NCBI RefSeq assembly: GCF_047948215.1
Contig: NC_134460.1
Span: 127,518,324 to 127,582,323, forward strand
Reading direction: 5' to 3'
DNA: 64,000 bases
Source of the DNA: Lycorma delicatula
Taxonomy: Eukaryota > Arthropoda > Insecta > Hemiptera > Fulgoridae
The notes beneath the pieces were generated by a model that saw only the letters and a program-made list of their open reading frames with translations, was not told the DNA's origin and did no database searches. The translations under genes were made by a program, and so were the position numbers. Within the stretch, counting starts at the first letter, position 1; every line of letters starts with the position of its first letter. Of the stretch, positions 25,101 through 36,383 are shown one piece after another.

Positions 25101-26388
25101 AGACAAACATTTTTTTGAAAAACTAACAGCCGTTCCAGAAAAATTATGTTTGGAATTAAGAGGTATATCAGCTTATCGTAACGGATTAGATAAAGATGAG
25201 AATCTTTCATTATTTGCAGAAGAATGGATTAAATATCTTAATGAAAACAACTGGAATTTAAAACAAATAATGAGCTTATTAAAAGTTTCAACATTAAACA
25301 AAATTAAACCGCATATAGTTAATGAAATTCTAAAATCATTTACGGGAGATATTTTTAACGATCTTAAACTCGGTTCAGATGATAATAAGTTCCAAATCGT
25401 TATAGATCTTCTTCGATTTTATAATGTTGAAGAGACACATAATTTTTTGAATATCGTTAAAACTAACCGTAAAATATCAGAATTTGTATCACATGAAAAA
25501 ATATTCAAAGACATATTAATTAACTTAAATGAGCGAAAATATCCATTTAATCATATGAAATCAATTATGGTAAGATATTCAGAAAACGCTGATTATTTAA
25601 CACACGACCAGCTTGTGGGAATATTAAAATTAAAAAATGATTTTAAGGTTAATGAAATATTACACTGCATTGAAGAAGCTAAAAATGAATGGTGGAAAAT
25701 TTTAGCTAAAAAGAATACTATACATCCTTGTGTTATAGCAGAAATGGTCGAATCTGAAAATTCACTTATAACGTTAGACGTGTTATACGATTACGCGAGG
25801 GAAGAAAAATGTACAAACATGGAAATAGATGTATTAAAACAAATAATAAAATATAGTATAAAATATTTTAGCAGTTCAGTAGATCTGCAATTTGATTTTA
25901 AATACCTGTGCGACGCAGAAAAATGGAATAACAATATGATAAGGAATATTTTATCAAAAGCATTAGAATATGAATATGCAGATCTACCAGGAGCAACTGT
26001 ACCGTCCATATTTAAAACATTTACATCCAAAGAAATTAAAGACGTAAATAAAACAATTAAAATTACTTCATCGATTTTAAATGAAAATAACGAATATCCA
26101 GATAAAGAAGCATTAACATTTATTAAACACTTCATAAAGTGTGATTTTAAAATTGATGAACTTAATTTAGTATTAAATTACTATCCAAAATCTAAAAGTA
26201 GGCAGAATAAAAGAGAAGAAATTCGTAATCGTTTTATATTAATAACTAATCGGTTAGAAAAAATAGCAAATGATAATTGTTCCATCGATACCTTTAAAAA
26301 ATCTGTGACACAAATAGATACTGATGGTTACAATAACATTAACAAAAACGCGGATACTGTTCCGGAGAAAAAAATAATGTTTACTTAA
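22111..26388 (+). CDS. Gene A, giant last exon (1,425 codons) of secreted helical-repeat protein
   Basis: One uninterrupted frame of 4,278 bases runs from the acceptor ending at 22110 to the TAA at 26386-26388. The first in-frame codons (ISIRGKQ...) continue phase 0 from 17784, so a start inside this exon is not needed. The protein has no recognisable enzyme motif or transmembrane segment and reads as an alpha-solenoid. Visible repeats are Trp-led modules (NNWSKNDISRYIY near the exon start, KKWNKKDFENYLL at about 24700, NNWNLKQIMSLLK at about 25250), a four-unit array with LF..GG-like starts at 24055, 24208, 24361 and 24526, and a duplicated block beginning KKDVF at 23614 and again KKDFE at 24709. 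Cysteines at 23239 and 23281, in the C-N-S-L-Q-G...N-C segment, are matched in gene B. It is paralogous throughout to 46768-50937. I do not recognise the family; an effector or other extracellular structural role is only a guess. Confidence 0.9.
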   Translation: MSIRGKQNKYLFILTEYGLANKYPETEIEAALRNINKGLLFIYKTCKKNNWSKNDISRYIYESFKKDQSNYVMLNYLNASNHSPDVIDKIDHFGGVDVWLALKKIGLNYKFLFNMKNKGYNALPLILAYINVVRSGFCDRLITEQELEESLKYGKLKFIEKTPVTNNTKRTLTIDFMTEVDYHYVLKEICQNKSIEINTVKEILKCAQKYKPKAESLAKFIHHITAEKWYSMTTKYEEEMCKYPYRILQIIEGVKDSLKLSENEKDKIIDTALSNLQIIENIFALCEDKKYDWPDHKTINHIIDSLILGNSLETTMEFLIINPRLSPKTVRNALNLKPKDYWKTLNDHGFSDFDAVLALIDHSRTLPALEIYKKSDCNSLQGDKLVSILNCDYPVGKFNDEELKDLFNYTCLNWSSHQIEADCDLAIKVGDGTFRNSIIIEGFKNGNKTKLGLTHWTLSYSMELINYVAVQYKPKQGWESLIFGLEISEMRYLIFITDHNEKKDVFNFIYTSLKKGLGANDMVKYVELTKYYDAKYALALLSFRPYENLEELKTNHCDMEEIATVAIEIGNSKLNDVFKLMKQQSKIKMACSRIKLLQKILYYDKKNQYKPEDLKTYLIKTEDVEEDLLIELFNTAKDSVIPADQFLQLFEKDLGNYLVKLQNNKKFLSYFHKNKGKGSIINLFEVVLEIQIKPDILNKLFESGGETFTRIAEREEKMSQFFNKIKDLNSDYVVDIMEISQDRSISRVITLFNTLQFGLLDMMKQEFNEHFKSFLKKKTIQKFETLEILTSICLTDEIEFKTLDNIFRNGGSKVFDLLILNNFWSLRDMIVFINENLENKNQLIEKLFDCTEKEMQKLLDVCKKWNKKDFENYLLTSLNNKKSVDEIQKYASLADNYSDVLKLQAIGSYQLWYDIIKKSEFTAEDIIRLHDTENHRKIKNILEIYKNNCQNITKQMALLLLNYYENNNITDDSCLEKGISKYLTIVCKPNKFIGTDEDKHFFEKLTAVPEKLCLELRGISAYRNGLDKDENLSLFAEEWIKYLNENNWNLKQIMSLLKVSTLNKIKPHIVNEILKSFTGDIFNDLKLGSDDNKFQIVIDLLRFYNVEETHNFLNIVKTNRKISEFVSHEKIFKDILINLNERKYPFNHMKSIMVRYSENADYLTHDQLVGILKLKNDFKVNEILHCIEEAKNEWWKILAKKNTIHPCVIAEMVESENSLITLDVLYDYAREEKCTNMEIDVLKQIIKYSIKYFSSSVDLQFDFKYLCDAEKWNNNMIRNILSKALEYEYADLPGATVPSIFKTFTSKEIKDVNKTIKITSSILNENNEYPDKEALTFIKHFIKCDFKIDELNLVLNYYPKSKSRQNKREEIRNRFILITNRLEKIANDNCSIDTFKKSVTQIDTDGYNNINKNADTVPEKKIMFT

Positions 26389-27600
26389 AAAAATATATGT
26401 GAACGTTAGTAAAAATAGCCAACTGATATCAATAAAAACAAAAATGATAGCGAGATGTTGAGTAATATTTAAACAGGGGAAGCAGTAATTTATTAACACA
26501 AACAATTACTACTTAATCTAACATAACAGTAATATTAACAATAGTATTTAATCAAACATACTGATAAAAGATAAAAAATAACAGGTTCTTTTTTGCAAAT
26601 ATATCTTGTAAAGTGTTGGTAGTAAAATAAATACTAAGACTGTAAAAACGATCTTGTAACGTATAAAAGGATACCTTATATTAATGTTAGTTACTAAACG
26701 GTTTTGCAAATAAGACCTCCTGAAATTTTACTGATACAATAAATTTTAAGATAATCCGATAATTTTTTATAAATTTATTTAAAAATTTTATGTAATTTCT
26801 CATTTTTTGTATATTTATTAATCACTGTAAAACAGAAAATCAGTTTTCAATAAATGAATTTATAGAATACTAATATGTTTTTATTTAATTTGTAATGAAT
26901 GAAAAAATTAACTGTACATAATAACTATCATTAGCCAAAAGGTTTTATTTTGTTAGTTTCAATAAGGAAGCAACCAGAAATGTGTATGAGAGAAAATTAA
27001 ATAGCACAAACAAAAGAATACCTCATTACATAATTTTCAAATAAATATAAATAAATAATTAAATAAGCAACTAGCAGCAAAAAACGAGCTCTAACATATT
27101 TTGCAAGCACCAGGCATAAAACACAGGTAAAAATGAAATAGCAAAAATGTTACCCCGAATATGTACATAGAGCCTAAACTTTAAAATGATGAAAGTCTAA
27201 AATTCTTTTACAATATATTTCAGAACAATAGAATGATAGAACAATAGAATTCAAAAGTTAAAAAATTATACACACTGAAATCTATAATAAGATACTCTAT
27301 TTAAGGTAATTTAAAGTGGTAATTAAACATATATCAAATGAAAATACTACGACACTATATTGCAGGAATATTTACAGACAAAACTTAATTTTTAAAATCT
27401 TTACTTTCTACCTCTGTAAAAAGGAGATAAAATTATTTCCATCTTGATGACTCCTCATTTAAGAGTGTGTTACAGGTTTATAGATACACGTTCATAGTGT
27501 TATAGAGTCATTAAGAAGTTTAAATTTTAAAAATTACTAATTTTTAGGAGTGGGAAGTATATTATTCTCGTAAATGTAATGAGGATAATTGTGTAAATGA
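26389..27600 (+). other. 3' flank of gene A
   Basis: AT-rich sequence after the gene A stop. Candidate AATAAA polyadenylation signals lie near 26736 and 26850, but AATAAA is common by chance at this base composition, so the 3' end is not fixed. No other gene is seen. Confidence 0.3.
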
Positions 27601-28130
27601 TGAGATTAAGGCAAGGTTCCTTAGAAATAATATTATTATAATATATAATAATATTATTTAAACTGAAGCAGCATTAGGAGCCCCAAAAACTCAAATTTAT
27701 GTTTAGAGTTATTAGGTAAGTTTTTACATGGGAGGGGTTGGCATGTTGACACTGACTACTAAGGATGAAAATATATTGCAGAGATGAGATAGAAAGTTAT
27801 TTATGGGATGGGAAAGAAAAATTTATAGAGCAGGAATGAAAATTGAAACTGGACAGAACAAATGCTGAATTGGATCAGCTTTATGTTGAGGCCGACTTGA
27901 GATAAAAAGGACAAGATTTCAATAGGCTGGTTATCTACAGAAAATTGCAGCGGATTGGATGACAAGGAAGGTGTGAACTGGTAGGTCTGATGAATATGAT
28001 AGGAAGGGTAAACCGACAAAGAGATAAGTTGATTATATCGAGGAGAATTTGATGGGATGAATGTCATCCCATAACTAAAACCATCGGACTGTAGCACTGA
28101 GGATTTATGCATGCCAGAGTATTCTTATGG
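27600..28130. other. Unclassified possible mobile-element remnant
   Basis: Composition rises in G on the + strand from about 27720 to 28110 (for example gatgggatgggaaag), resembling decayed LINE tails elsewhere in the window, but I cannot match motifs. An open minus-strand frame (27801-28112) has no recognisable content. Confidence 0.25.
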
Positions 28131-29500
28131 TTTGTTTCTTTATTTTATTTTTATTTTTATTCTTTAAATTAATTGTAATACTTCATTATATTTTACACAA
28201 ATAAGAAATAGTAATAATAAATATTAATGATGAAGTGTAAAATTATAGAATAAAAATTTGAATGCCCAACATCATCTTTCCTAGTTTATATCCGGCTCTT
28301 ATATCAAGCACAATTTATTTTTACAATTTTTCTCAAAAAAACTAATTTTGAAACCTAACACATTATATCTACATCTTGCTGTTGTCTGAAAGATTCATTT
28401 AATCAGCTTGTTAATTTTTTTTGATAACCTTCCGATTTTCTATTTATTATCAGGAAATTTACATCATAATAAGTAAATCTCATTCATGTACTAGGCAGGC
28501 TAATCTCAGCTGAAATGAGCTATTTTTGATGGAGATATTTTCCAAATTACAAGGTTTAAATTTTTTTGACTTACCCCATACCTGGATTTTTTATCTCTGG
28601 TACGTTTAATTCATTTTTATAAATTTCAAACCTACTTTTTTCTCTTTTGACAACACTGTGCATACACCGTATGATTTTTCAGCCCAAATGCAAATAATGT
28701 GTCTTTCCTTAATAAAGTCTCATATTAAAAAAATACAAACATTTTCAACAAGTAGGTTAGAACATTAAGAAATCTATATTTCTAAAGGGGGTGTATAATT
28801 ATTTAACTTCTGATAATATTAAAACCTGTTACAATACTGATACCTCTTATTTACAAATAGAAATAAATTAATTCAAAGAACCAAGAGTTAGAAAAAAATT
28901 TAGAAAAAAGATTAGATTTGTTAAAAAAGCAAATAAACAATAAAAACAAAAATATCAAAGAAAAAAATTTTCAAATTTTGTGGGTTTTGATATTGAGATT
29001 ATTAACTTCTATATACTATTGCAAGCAAATCATTATAAACCAATATATAATCTTGATCAGCACAATTAAAAGAAAAGGTAAAGCAAATATATAAAATTAA
29101 AAATATCTATTTTATTTGCAATAGTATTTCTTTGTTTTTACTTAGTAAAAAGTAATCTAGTCATTTTTCATGTTATAAAACATACTCAGTAATTATTACG
29201 CTTCCATCCAGTTTTTAATTAAAAGCTTAATCGAGACGTATCCCAAACATATAAATACATAAATCCTCAAATATATACAAATATGCTTGCACGTTATCAC
29301 ATGAAAGTATATGTTTTTAGAATAAACTACATGAAATACAAAGACAAACAAATGAATTTTAAAACTAAATGTTAATATCTTTGAAGCCGTCTTTGTTAGG
29401 AATAAGAAATACAAGTAAAGCATTCCTAATATTAATCGCTATAATGATTCCTTACATTAAGACTATTTTACCTGGTAAAGGGCCTATTGTCGCTTTATAA
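28130..29500. other. AT-rich intergenic DNA, nothing recognised
   Basis: No coding region, RNA gene or defined repeat can be supported here. Confidence 0.5.
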
Positions 29501-29549
29501 CCCCCGATCTAAGTTATACTTTTTCTTATGTTTTACGTTGGAGGAGACA

Positions 29550-30015
29550 AAATCGGCAACCAGATGCTCAGCAGCCGCTACTACTGGGTGTGTGGGATTT
29601 CCAGCAGAGACCCACTAAAAACCCTCCTCCTCACACAGCATGGGGGTGGGATGCCTAAACAGGCACACATCATCAACACGAGTGTCTCTGCTTCTACCTG
29701 TGTCGTTCTCAAGCAGCGACTTCAAGCGTCTCCCGAGGGCATCCAGGAGCGACGATCCTGTAGACACCTGCTACCCACACCGAGGGCTGACCCTCCACTA
29801 CTACTTTCGGACTAAATACCACTCTACCTCGGTTCCTCTTCTTCCATTTTCTTGGACAGTACTTCCCTGAACCAGCGAGAACACTGACTCCAGCCGTCAT
29901 TAGAGTTAATCATAATGCTCATAATCTCCTCCGGGGAGATCTCTCCTCCAAATGGTCGATTTGGAGCCCATCTTGGGCACCGTAGGAAGGTATGCTCTGC
30001 ATCGGCTTAGGTACA
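29550..30015 (-). pseudogene. R1/I-like LINE ORF2 3' end, second copy type
   Basis: Minus-strand frames starting near 30015 read ADAEHTFLRCPRWAPNR, then GGEISPEEIMSIMINSNDGW and FREVLSKKMEEEEPR before a stop near 29815. This is the His/Cys motif and helical tail at the C-terminus of R1/I-type ORF2; GC-rich 3' UTR-like sequence follows to about 29550. The upstream part of the element is missing. It differs in sequence from the copy at 15490-16030, so two subfamilies are present. Confidence 0.7.
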
Positions 30016-30019
30016 CTGT

Positions 30020-32300
30020 CCGCAAACTATTTAACCATTAGATATCTATACCGATACCTAGAAAACGAAATCACTTCTACGTGTCAGTCAGAAGATCCTG
30101 GAGGAAATGACAGAACTAGTATTGTTCATAGTAAATTTTTAGTTTTCCAACTGTTTGTTCATCCCAAATTTTGTCTGTTCTTTTCATTATTAATTTGCAC
30201 CTTATTGCTTCTTAAAAGTGTCATTTTCGCTTGCCAACATGGCCGGATATGGTATTCCTGAGCGACTTACACTCCTTTATGAAAATTGTAGAATGCAGTA
30301 TTACGTACTGTAGTAATGCACTATAATAATAATTTTGCACTATTGGACAGATTCTAGTGAGCACATCTGGATATTTCTTAATCAAATAATTTAAATTGAT
30401 TCCCGCCTATGTACATGTTTATCATCCGTCAAAGCGAACCTCAAAATATTTCTTCAACTCTAGATAAATCCTTATTTACTAGGAACTAGTAACTTGGTTT
30501 TCTGTCAACAATCTCATTCAGTTTTTAATACTGTATAGCGTGCTTGTAATCATATTTAATCATTTTTCTTTTGTTTATTTAGTAATGAATGAACTTGATA
30601 ACTGATAAGATAGGTATTCTAGTTAAAATTTATAAGTAAAATATTTCAATATTGCAACTACCTTTGAGTTATGTGTTGTAGCACGCTCGCTACTGAAACG
30701 TAAAAGATCGGTAATCAGTTATTAATTATTGATTAAATAAACTTGAATTTTATCAATTTCTCTTCTAATAAACTTAAATCTTTCAGTAGATTTTATATGC
30801 ATACTAAGTTTGAAAAAAAAAACTCAAAAAATTATTTTTTCATGTAGTTGTTAAAGTGTTATGAATCTTCATTTTTTTATTGTCTAGTCAACCCGTTAAC
30901 TGCTATCAAACAGAAATCACTATGATTTGGGTGAAAACTGAAGTCAGATTACAAGTATGCTAAACAAAAAATTTTGCAAAATTTATGATTTTTTTTTGCA
31001 TAATAAATAATTTTTTAAATACATAAAAGTAGCATCAAGATGTGAAAAACAAAATATGTGTGAATCTGGAAAAAAATATATTGAAATTAAATTGTAATAA
31101 CTCTTATTGGATTTAACCTGTTTTCGGAGTCTCTTTTTTAAAATGTTTTGTTAATTTTTACAAAAATATATTTTTACTGAAAACGTTGTTTGCAATAAAT
31201 AGGACATTATAAAATAAAGTATAAAGAACATCTAGAGTATATAAACATTTTTAGTCTTAATCCTTATGGGAAAATGTGGAGTCAATTACAAAAAATAGAT
31301 CAACAATTTTGAATCACATCACGTTGTTTTTACATTAATATCTGATAAACTGACATATTCATGCGCATATATGCACGCATATTCATGCGGGCTTACGCAC
31401 GAGTTATATTTCAATGAAACAAGACATAAGAAAAATAAATAAAATAATATTTTTATAAAAATTAAAAACAATGAATATTAGTTGTTTTATGTTTGAAATT
31501 AAATAGAAACTCAAACATAGAATCGATAATTCCATTAGCCTATGTTGTATACAACTGCATTGTGTAAGAAATTTGCACGCAAACGATGGAAAACAATAAA
31601 GTAAAGCAAACATCAGCCGTTATTATTACGTGACAAATTATTACACATTTCCAACATTTCATTAAAAAACCATTGTTAGATAAACTGTTAAGTGTACTTT
31701 AAAAAAAATTTATATAACTTTTTTAAACGATCATTTAAAAAAAATTCTATTCGTAATAATTATAAATAACAGTAATGTTAGAAATAAAAATTTGATTTAA
31801 TTTCATCAATTCGAGGCGAGGCAGCAATTTATGTAACAAGTTGGCTGAAAGTTCACGAACAAAGCTATTCAGTATAAAAAAAAATCAGTAATTTTTATTC
31901 TTAAAGACAAATATTAAAATATTATTTCTTTAATTATCGTGACCGTATAGCACAATTACTTGAATTCAAATTCACAATAACCAAAAGAGATCTACAGATA
32001 ATCTTGGATAAAAAAAATATTAAAATCAAATAATAACAAAAAAAAATTATATTAATTCAAGGAAGGTTTCATGTAATAATTAAGAGTTTTCAACATGAAA
32101 ACTCTTTTTTCAAATGGCAATGGCCACTTTTTATTTTTATTTTGTGTTTTCACGTCTAAAATTAAATTAATCTTATTATTTTAGCAATAATTGCAAGAAG
32201 GGGTTTTTTATTTACAAATGTACGATTATTTATTTTTGAAAAATAAAATATTTTATGTATCATTTATATATTGATGTAATTGTTTCACTTTCTTTCTGCC
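30020..32300. other. AT-rich intergenic DNA
   Basis: No supported gene or named element. A small run of tgcatatatgcacgcat-like alternating sequence occurs near 31361-31390. Confidence 0.45.
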
Positions 32301-32324
32301 TAAGTTCCAATTGTTTTAAGTTAA

Positions 32325-33420
32325 GGTGGTGAATGAATCAGAACGTCATGTAACTGTGCGGGCGTTGGTAGTGAGGTTAAATATATCATACCAAACAATT
32401 AAAAATCACATAAAATATCTTGAATTCGTTAAGAAAATCAATATTTTGGGTTCAACACGAATTTAAAGAAATTCACTTAACGAATCAATATTTGCAAAAT
32501 GAATTCTAAACGCAATGAAGTCATCCGCTTTTTGAAACGAATCATCCCTGGTGATGAAAAATGGATCGTCTACAACAACATCAATCAGAACTGATCACGG
32601 TCCAAGCGTAATGATTTGGTTTCGTATGAAACCAAATCGAAAGTTGAATTGCATAAAAATAAAAAATCAATTTTCTGTTAATTTGATTGGAATACAATGG
32701 TTTTGAGTATTTTGAGCTTTATTTTTTTTTCCCCGTTTAGCCTCCGGTAATTACCTTACAGATAATACTTCAGAGGATGAATGATGATGATATGCGTGAA
32801 TGTAAATAAAGTGTAGTCTTGTACAGTCTCAGTTCGACCATTCCTGAGATCTGTGGTTCATTGAAACCCAACCACCAAAGAACACCAGTATCCATTATCT
32901 AGTACTCAAATCCGTGTTAAAATAACTGACTTTACTAGGAATTGAACGCTGGAACTCTCGACTTCCAAATCAGTTGATTTGGGAAGACGCGTTCACCACT
33001 AGACCAACCCGGTGGGTTGAGTATATTGAGCTGCTTCTAAGGAACTAAACAATCAATTCAGATGCCAAAAAATAATGAAAAAAATGTCAGAAACTGGAGG
33101 AAGCAGTCAAAGAAAAACGGAGAGAACTGACAAATCTCAAATGAATCTTGTTCCACTAAGACAGTGCAAGGCCTCATACATTATAGGTATCGTAAAAAAT
33201 TATTCCCGCATACAACCCTGATCTTGTATCATCAGATTACCATTTATTTGGAAGTTTGCAAAACTCTTTAAATGGTAAAACTTTCACTAATGATGATGAC
33301 CTGAAATTGCAATTTGTTCAGTTTTTTCTGAAACGGACCATAAGTTCTATGAGAGCAGAATCATGAAGTTACCAAAAAAAAGGTTATAGGACAAAACTGA
33401 AAATACATAATTCATTAAAG
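32325..33420 (+). pseudogene. Mariner transposase pseudogene split by a SINE
   Basis: The order of motifs is that of mariner transposase. ERHVTVRALVVRLNISYQTI is an HTH remnant (about 32340-32400). GDEKWIVYNN (about 32550-32580) includes the first catalytic Asp. After the SINE insertion come DSARPHTL, the usual DNARPH block with one substitution (about 33160-33180), and SSDYHLFGSLQNSLNGKTF (about 33225-33290) carrying the third acidic residue. Many stops and frameshifts make it long dead. The SINE at 32719-33016 cuts the linker between the first and second catalytic blocks. Confidence 0.85.
32719..33016 (-). repeat. SINE family 1 inserted into the mariner, with target-site duplication
   Basis: A full-length minus-orientation copy, starting with a T-run/tail (cctccggtaattacc) and ending at the head (ccggtgggtt). 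It is flanked by ttgagtattttgagct (32703-32718) and ttgagtatattgagct (33017-33032), a 16-bp duplication with one mismatch. This fixes the relative age: the SINE is younger than the mariner. Confidence 0.95.
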
Positions 33421-33782
33421 TTCATTCTTTAAATAAAAAAATTGCGTTATACTTCTCACTACAAGACAAAAATACTTTCCTCCCAACCTAACATTTTCTC
33501 ATAAAACTGAAGTAAAAATTTTAATTTTCTTAATACACAATGAAGAGAAAATTTTAAATTGATAAATGATTATTCAGTTAATCCAGAAGAAATGGGTTCT
33601 TATCTTCATCAGCAAGAATAGTTAAAATTTTAACACCACAGCTTATCGATTATTGAGTATTTTCCTCGTGAAATCATTTAGCTGTCACTTTCGTACTTCA
33701 AAACCTGATACAGCTAAAATTTATTCAAAAAATAACTTTAACAAGATTAAAAAATCTTATTTTAAATATATATATAAGGAGA

Positions 33783-33785
<3 letters not shown>

Positions 33786-33859
<74 letters not shown>
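33786..33859. repeat. Long (TA)n microsatellite
   Basis: About 74 bases of uninterrupted TA. The open frame across it (poly Tyr-Ile) is an artefact of the repeat. Confidence 0.95.
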
Positions 33860-33862
<3 letters not shown>

Positions 33863-34579
33863 TCCATTCAGTTATCCCTTTAATCACTACAGTGGCTGAG
33901 AAATTTATATTCTATGATTTTTTTAATTTTTTATAAGAGCACGAATATAAAATGATTAAGATCCATATCTGACATGACCCGTAGTAAAGTACATTTATTT
34001 GTACCTTTCCATGTCCTACTCAAGCCGTATGTATTTATCTATGTATTTAAAAAGTAAATTATTATTATTAAGTAGCATTATGCAGCTAAGTACTTTAGTT
34101 AAATATTATGATAAAAAATTTTCTTAATGGAAAAGAATCTGAATAAAACCTTAAATTACCGGTGTGTTATGGGGACTGATAAAAGGTTATTAAATGATAT
34201 TTGTATTTTTTTTTATTGCAGTATTTAATTTACAACTAGTTATAATTTACTGGAACCATAAATAAATTTGAATGAAAAAAAAATGGCATACAGATATGGG
34301 TTTCAATTAAATCCCTCAAAAGACAGAACATGATCACATAACTTATACAATAAAATAAAGATTAAAAAATCTAAAAAAAACAAAAACTAAAAAAAAATAA
34401 GTACATACAAAGATGACTCCAAAGAACATCAATCAAATTCCAATGTTCAGAACATAAAAATCAAAGAAAATACAAAAAATAGTCATATCAATCACACAAT
34501 GAATAAATGATTTGAACTAAGAAACAGTGAAACAAGTTAAAGAACCAACAAAAGTAAATGTCAAAACGAAAAGAAGAAT

Positions 34580-34925
34580 TTTATCGATGCACAATATCCT
34601 ACGGTAGTTGATTTACCTCAAATTTTAGAGTACTTACAGATCTAATTTATACAGTCGCTTTAGGCGTCTAATGTTCTCGCTGTTATGTAGGATGTTAACC
34701 GCAAACCAGTTCACATATTTGTTCAGTCACATTTTGTATATTTTATTGAATCGCCACATCTCCTCTCGAACGGTTGACAATTCCAGATAATCGTATATTT
34801 CAGTGTTTTTCGCAAACCACGGCTCTTCTGTTATATTTTTTAATAGTTCTTTCTGAAATCGCTGTACAACTTTGATGTTACTCTCGATTGTTGTACCACG
34901 TCGGGAAGCTCGTAGTTCGATGAAT
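34580..34925 (-). pseudogene. Jockey-like LINE, ORF2 C-terminus
   Basis: Minus-strand frames give IELRASRRGTTIESNIKVV, QRFQKELLKNITEEPWFAKN, then STVREEMWRFNKIYKM and NKYVNWFAVNILHNSENIRR. These correspond to the conserved ORF2 tail of jockey-type elements (I-Q-R-F-Q ... PW(F/Y).. ... LA.NLL.. RLKR). It is the 3' partner of the fragments at 35090-37579, from which it is separated by a TA/TG repeat and by loss of the RT domain. Confidence 0.65.
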
Positions 34926-34947
34926 TCTATTAAAAATATGTATTTTA

Positions 34948-34955
<8 letters not shown>

Positions 34956-35040
<85 letters not shown>
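34956..35040. repeat. Compound (TA)n(TG)n microsatellite at a LINE deletion junction
   Basis: About 50 bases of TA followed by about 34 bases of TG, with a short TG run just before it. It lies exactly between two parts of the same jockey-like element. Confidence 0.95.
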
Positions 35041-35042
<2 letters not shown>

Positions 35043-35089
35043 TCTTGAATGGAAGCGTAAAAAGCAATTTAATAGTTTTCAAGTCATTC

Positions 35090-36383
35090 CTGGGGGCTTT
35101 CTTTGAATTCTCCCCTCTCCTGATTACTTGCAGAACCTCTGTCGACGAAAAAAGGTTTCACAGGAAGAATGATAGGAACTGGGCTATCAGGAATTCAATT
35201 ATTTCTTCCTCACCAACCCCTGGTATTTCAAAAGCTGATTTCTAGATGGCTTGCGAATACGTCAGTTTTTCACTGTCGCTTCGAGACCGTGACCCACCAA
35301 CGTTTTCAAAGATGTGAACGGGGACAACAGTATATTGAAGTCCTTTTTGGCGTTCCATAATGAATAAATATCCTTTTGCAAAGGGGAAAGATTCTCAAGG
35401 AAGTTTCTAAATGTCTGGTTTTTAATAGACCTCAGCAGCCGTTTTAATCCAGCAACAGCCCTGTTCAAAAATTGTCTATCCTCAGGCCTTCTGTAATACT
35501 ACCACCTGCTTTTAAATCTTCTCTTGGTAGAAATAAGATCTATAATCTTCCTTGGGTAAGTCATGACTCTCTATTCTCGATGCCTGTTCTCCGGTGTTGA
35601 CCGCCAAACTGCCTCCTCCAGGATTGCGGTCAAGTAATGCATCGCATTGCTTTTCAGCAATACGTTTCAATCAAACAGGCTTAGCTTACACTTAGCTTGA
35701 CCTGCAATCCAGCTCTGAGAGGAGGGCAAGTCGGACCAGTTATTGTGTAGTTCAGAGGGTTTGTTCTTTTATACCACTATCGTGCTCATGGTAAGAAGTA
35801 CAACTTAATGATCAGATTTTGAATAAAAGATATTCTTAACTTTAGACGAAATACCTGAGGTGACAAACACGTTTAATAAGTCAGAGACCTTCGTCGGATC
35901 CGACGACCAGGACGGGTTGCACCCCAGAGATGACATTCAGGCACATATTGGTTATTCAATTCCTTAAAGCTCTCCCCATAGTAGTGTTGAGCCAGGAGCC
36001 CCAGAGAGGATGATTTGCATTTCAATCAACTCTACCTATAAAATGGGTACCCAGATATTCAGAGAATTCATCCCTAATCACATGGTGGGGAGGAAAGTAG
36101 ACCACAGATAGTCTTAAAAGTCCAATCCAGTCAAGGATCTCAATTAAAGTTGTCTCTATGTCGTCGTCCTGCACTCCCGTAGTACACTTTATAACATTTT
36201 AATGAGTATTGGAGTACCACCATGGGTCCTAATGTCTGGGTGGCTGATCCTGTAAATCGAGAATACCCGGAGACGGAAATAATTACGGTTAAGGAAGTGC
36301 TTTTCAGAGATTAATGTAGCATCTAATGAATCGGTAAATACTAATGATTCAGGTTCATGACATCGACAAGCGAGGACATTCAT
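35090..36383 (-). pseudogene. Jockey-like LINE, ORF2 endonuclease and linker
   Basis: The start MNVLACRCHEPESLVFTDSL with LISEKHFLNRNYFRLRVFSIY, SHPDIRTHGGTPILIK follows the N-terminal apurinic-type endonuclease pattern of jockey ORF2 (W-N-A-N-G-L..., LISETH, RGGTAI), though the first catalytic Asn region is changed. Further on, DHNPV-type remnants (about 35900) and the linker RPEDRQFLNRAVAGLKRLLR with SPFTSLKTLVGHGLEATVKN (35262-35500) are seen. Multiple stops and frameshifts are present. The reverse transcriptase that should follow is missing. Confidence 0.75.

Noticed and set aside
25791..26505. Minus-strand frames over the end of gene A
   Set aside because: Shadows of the real + strand coding exon.
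33653..33883. Open frame with Tyr-Ile repeats
   Set aside because: It is created by a TA microsatellite, with no domain and no homologue expected.
34949..35245. Open frame across the TA/TG repeat
   Set aside because: A microsatellite artefact joined to antisense LINE sequence.
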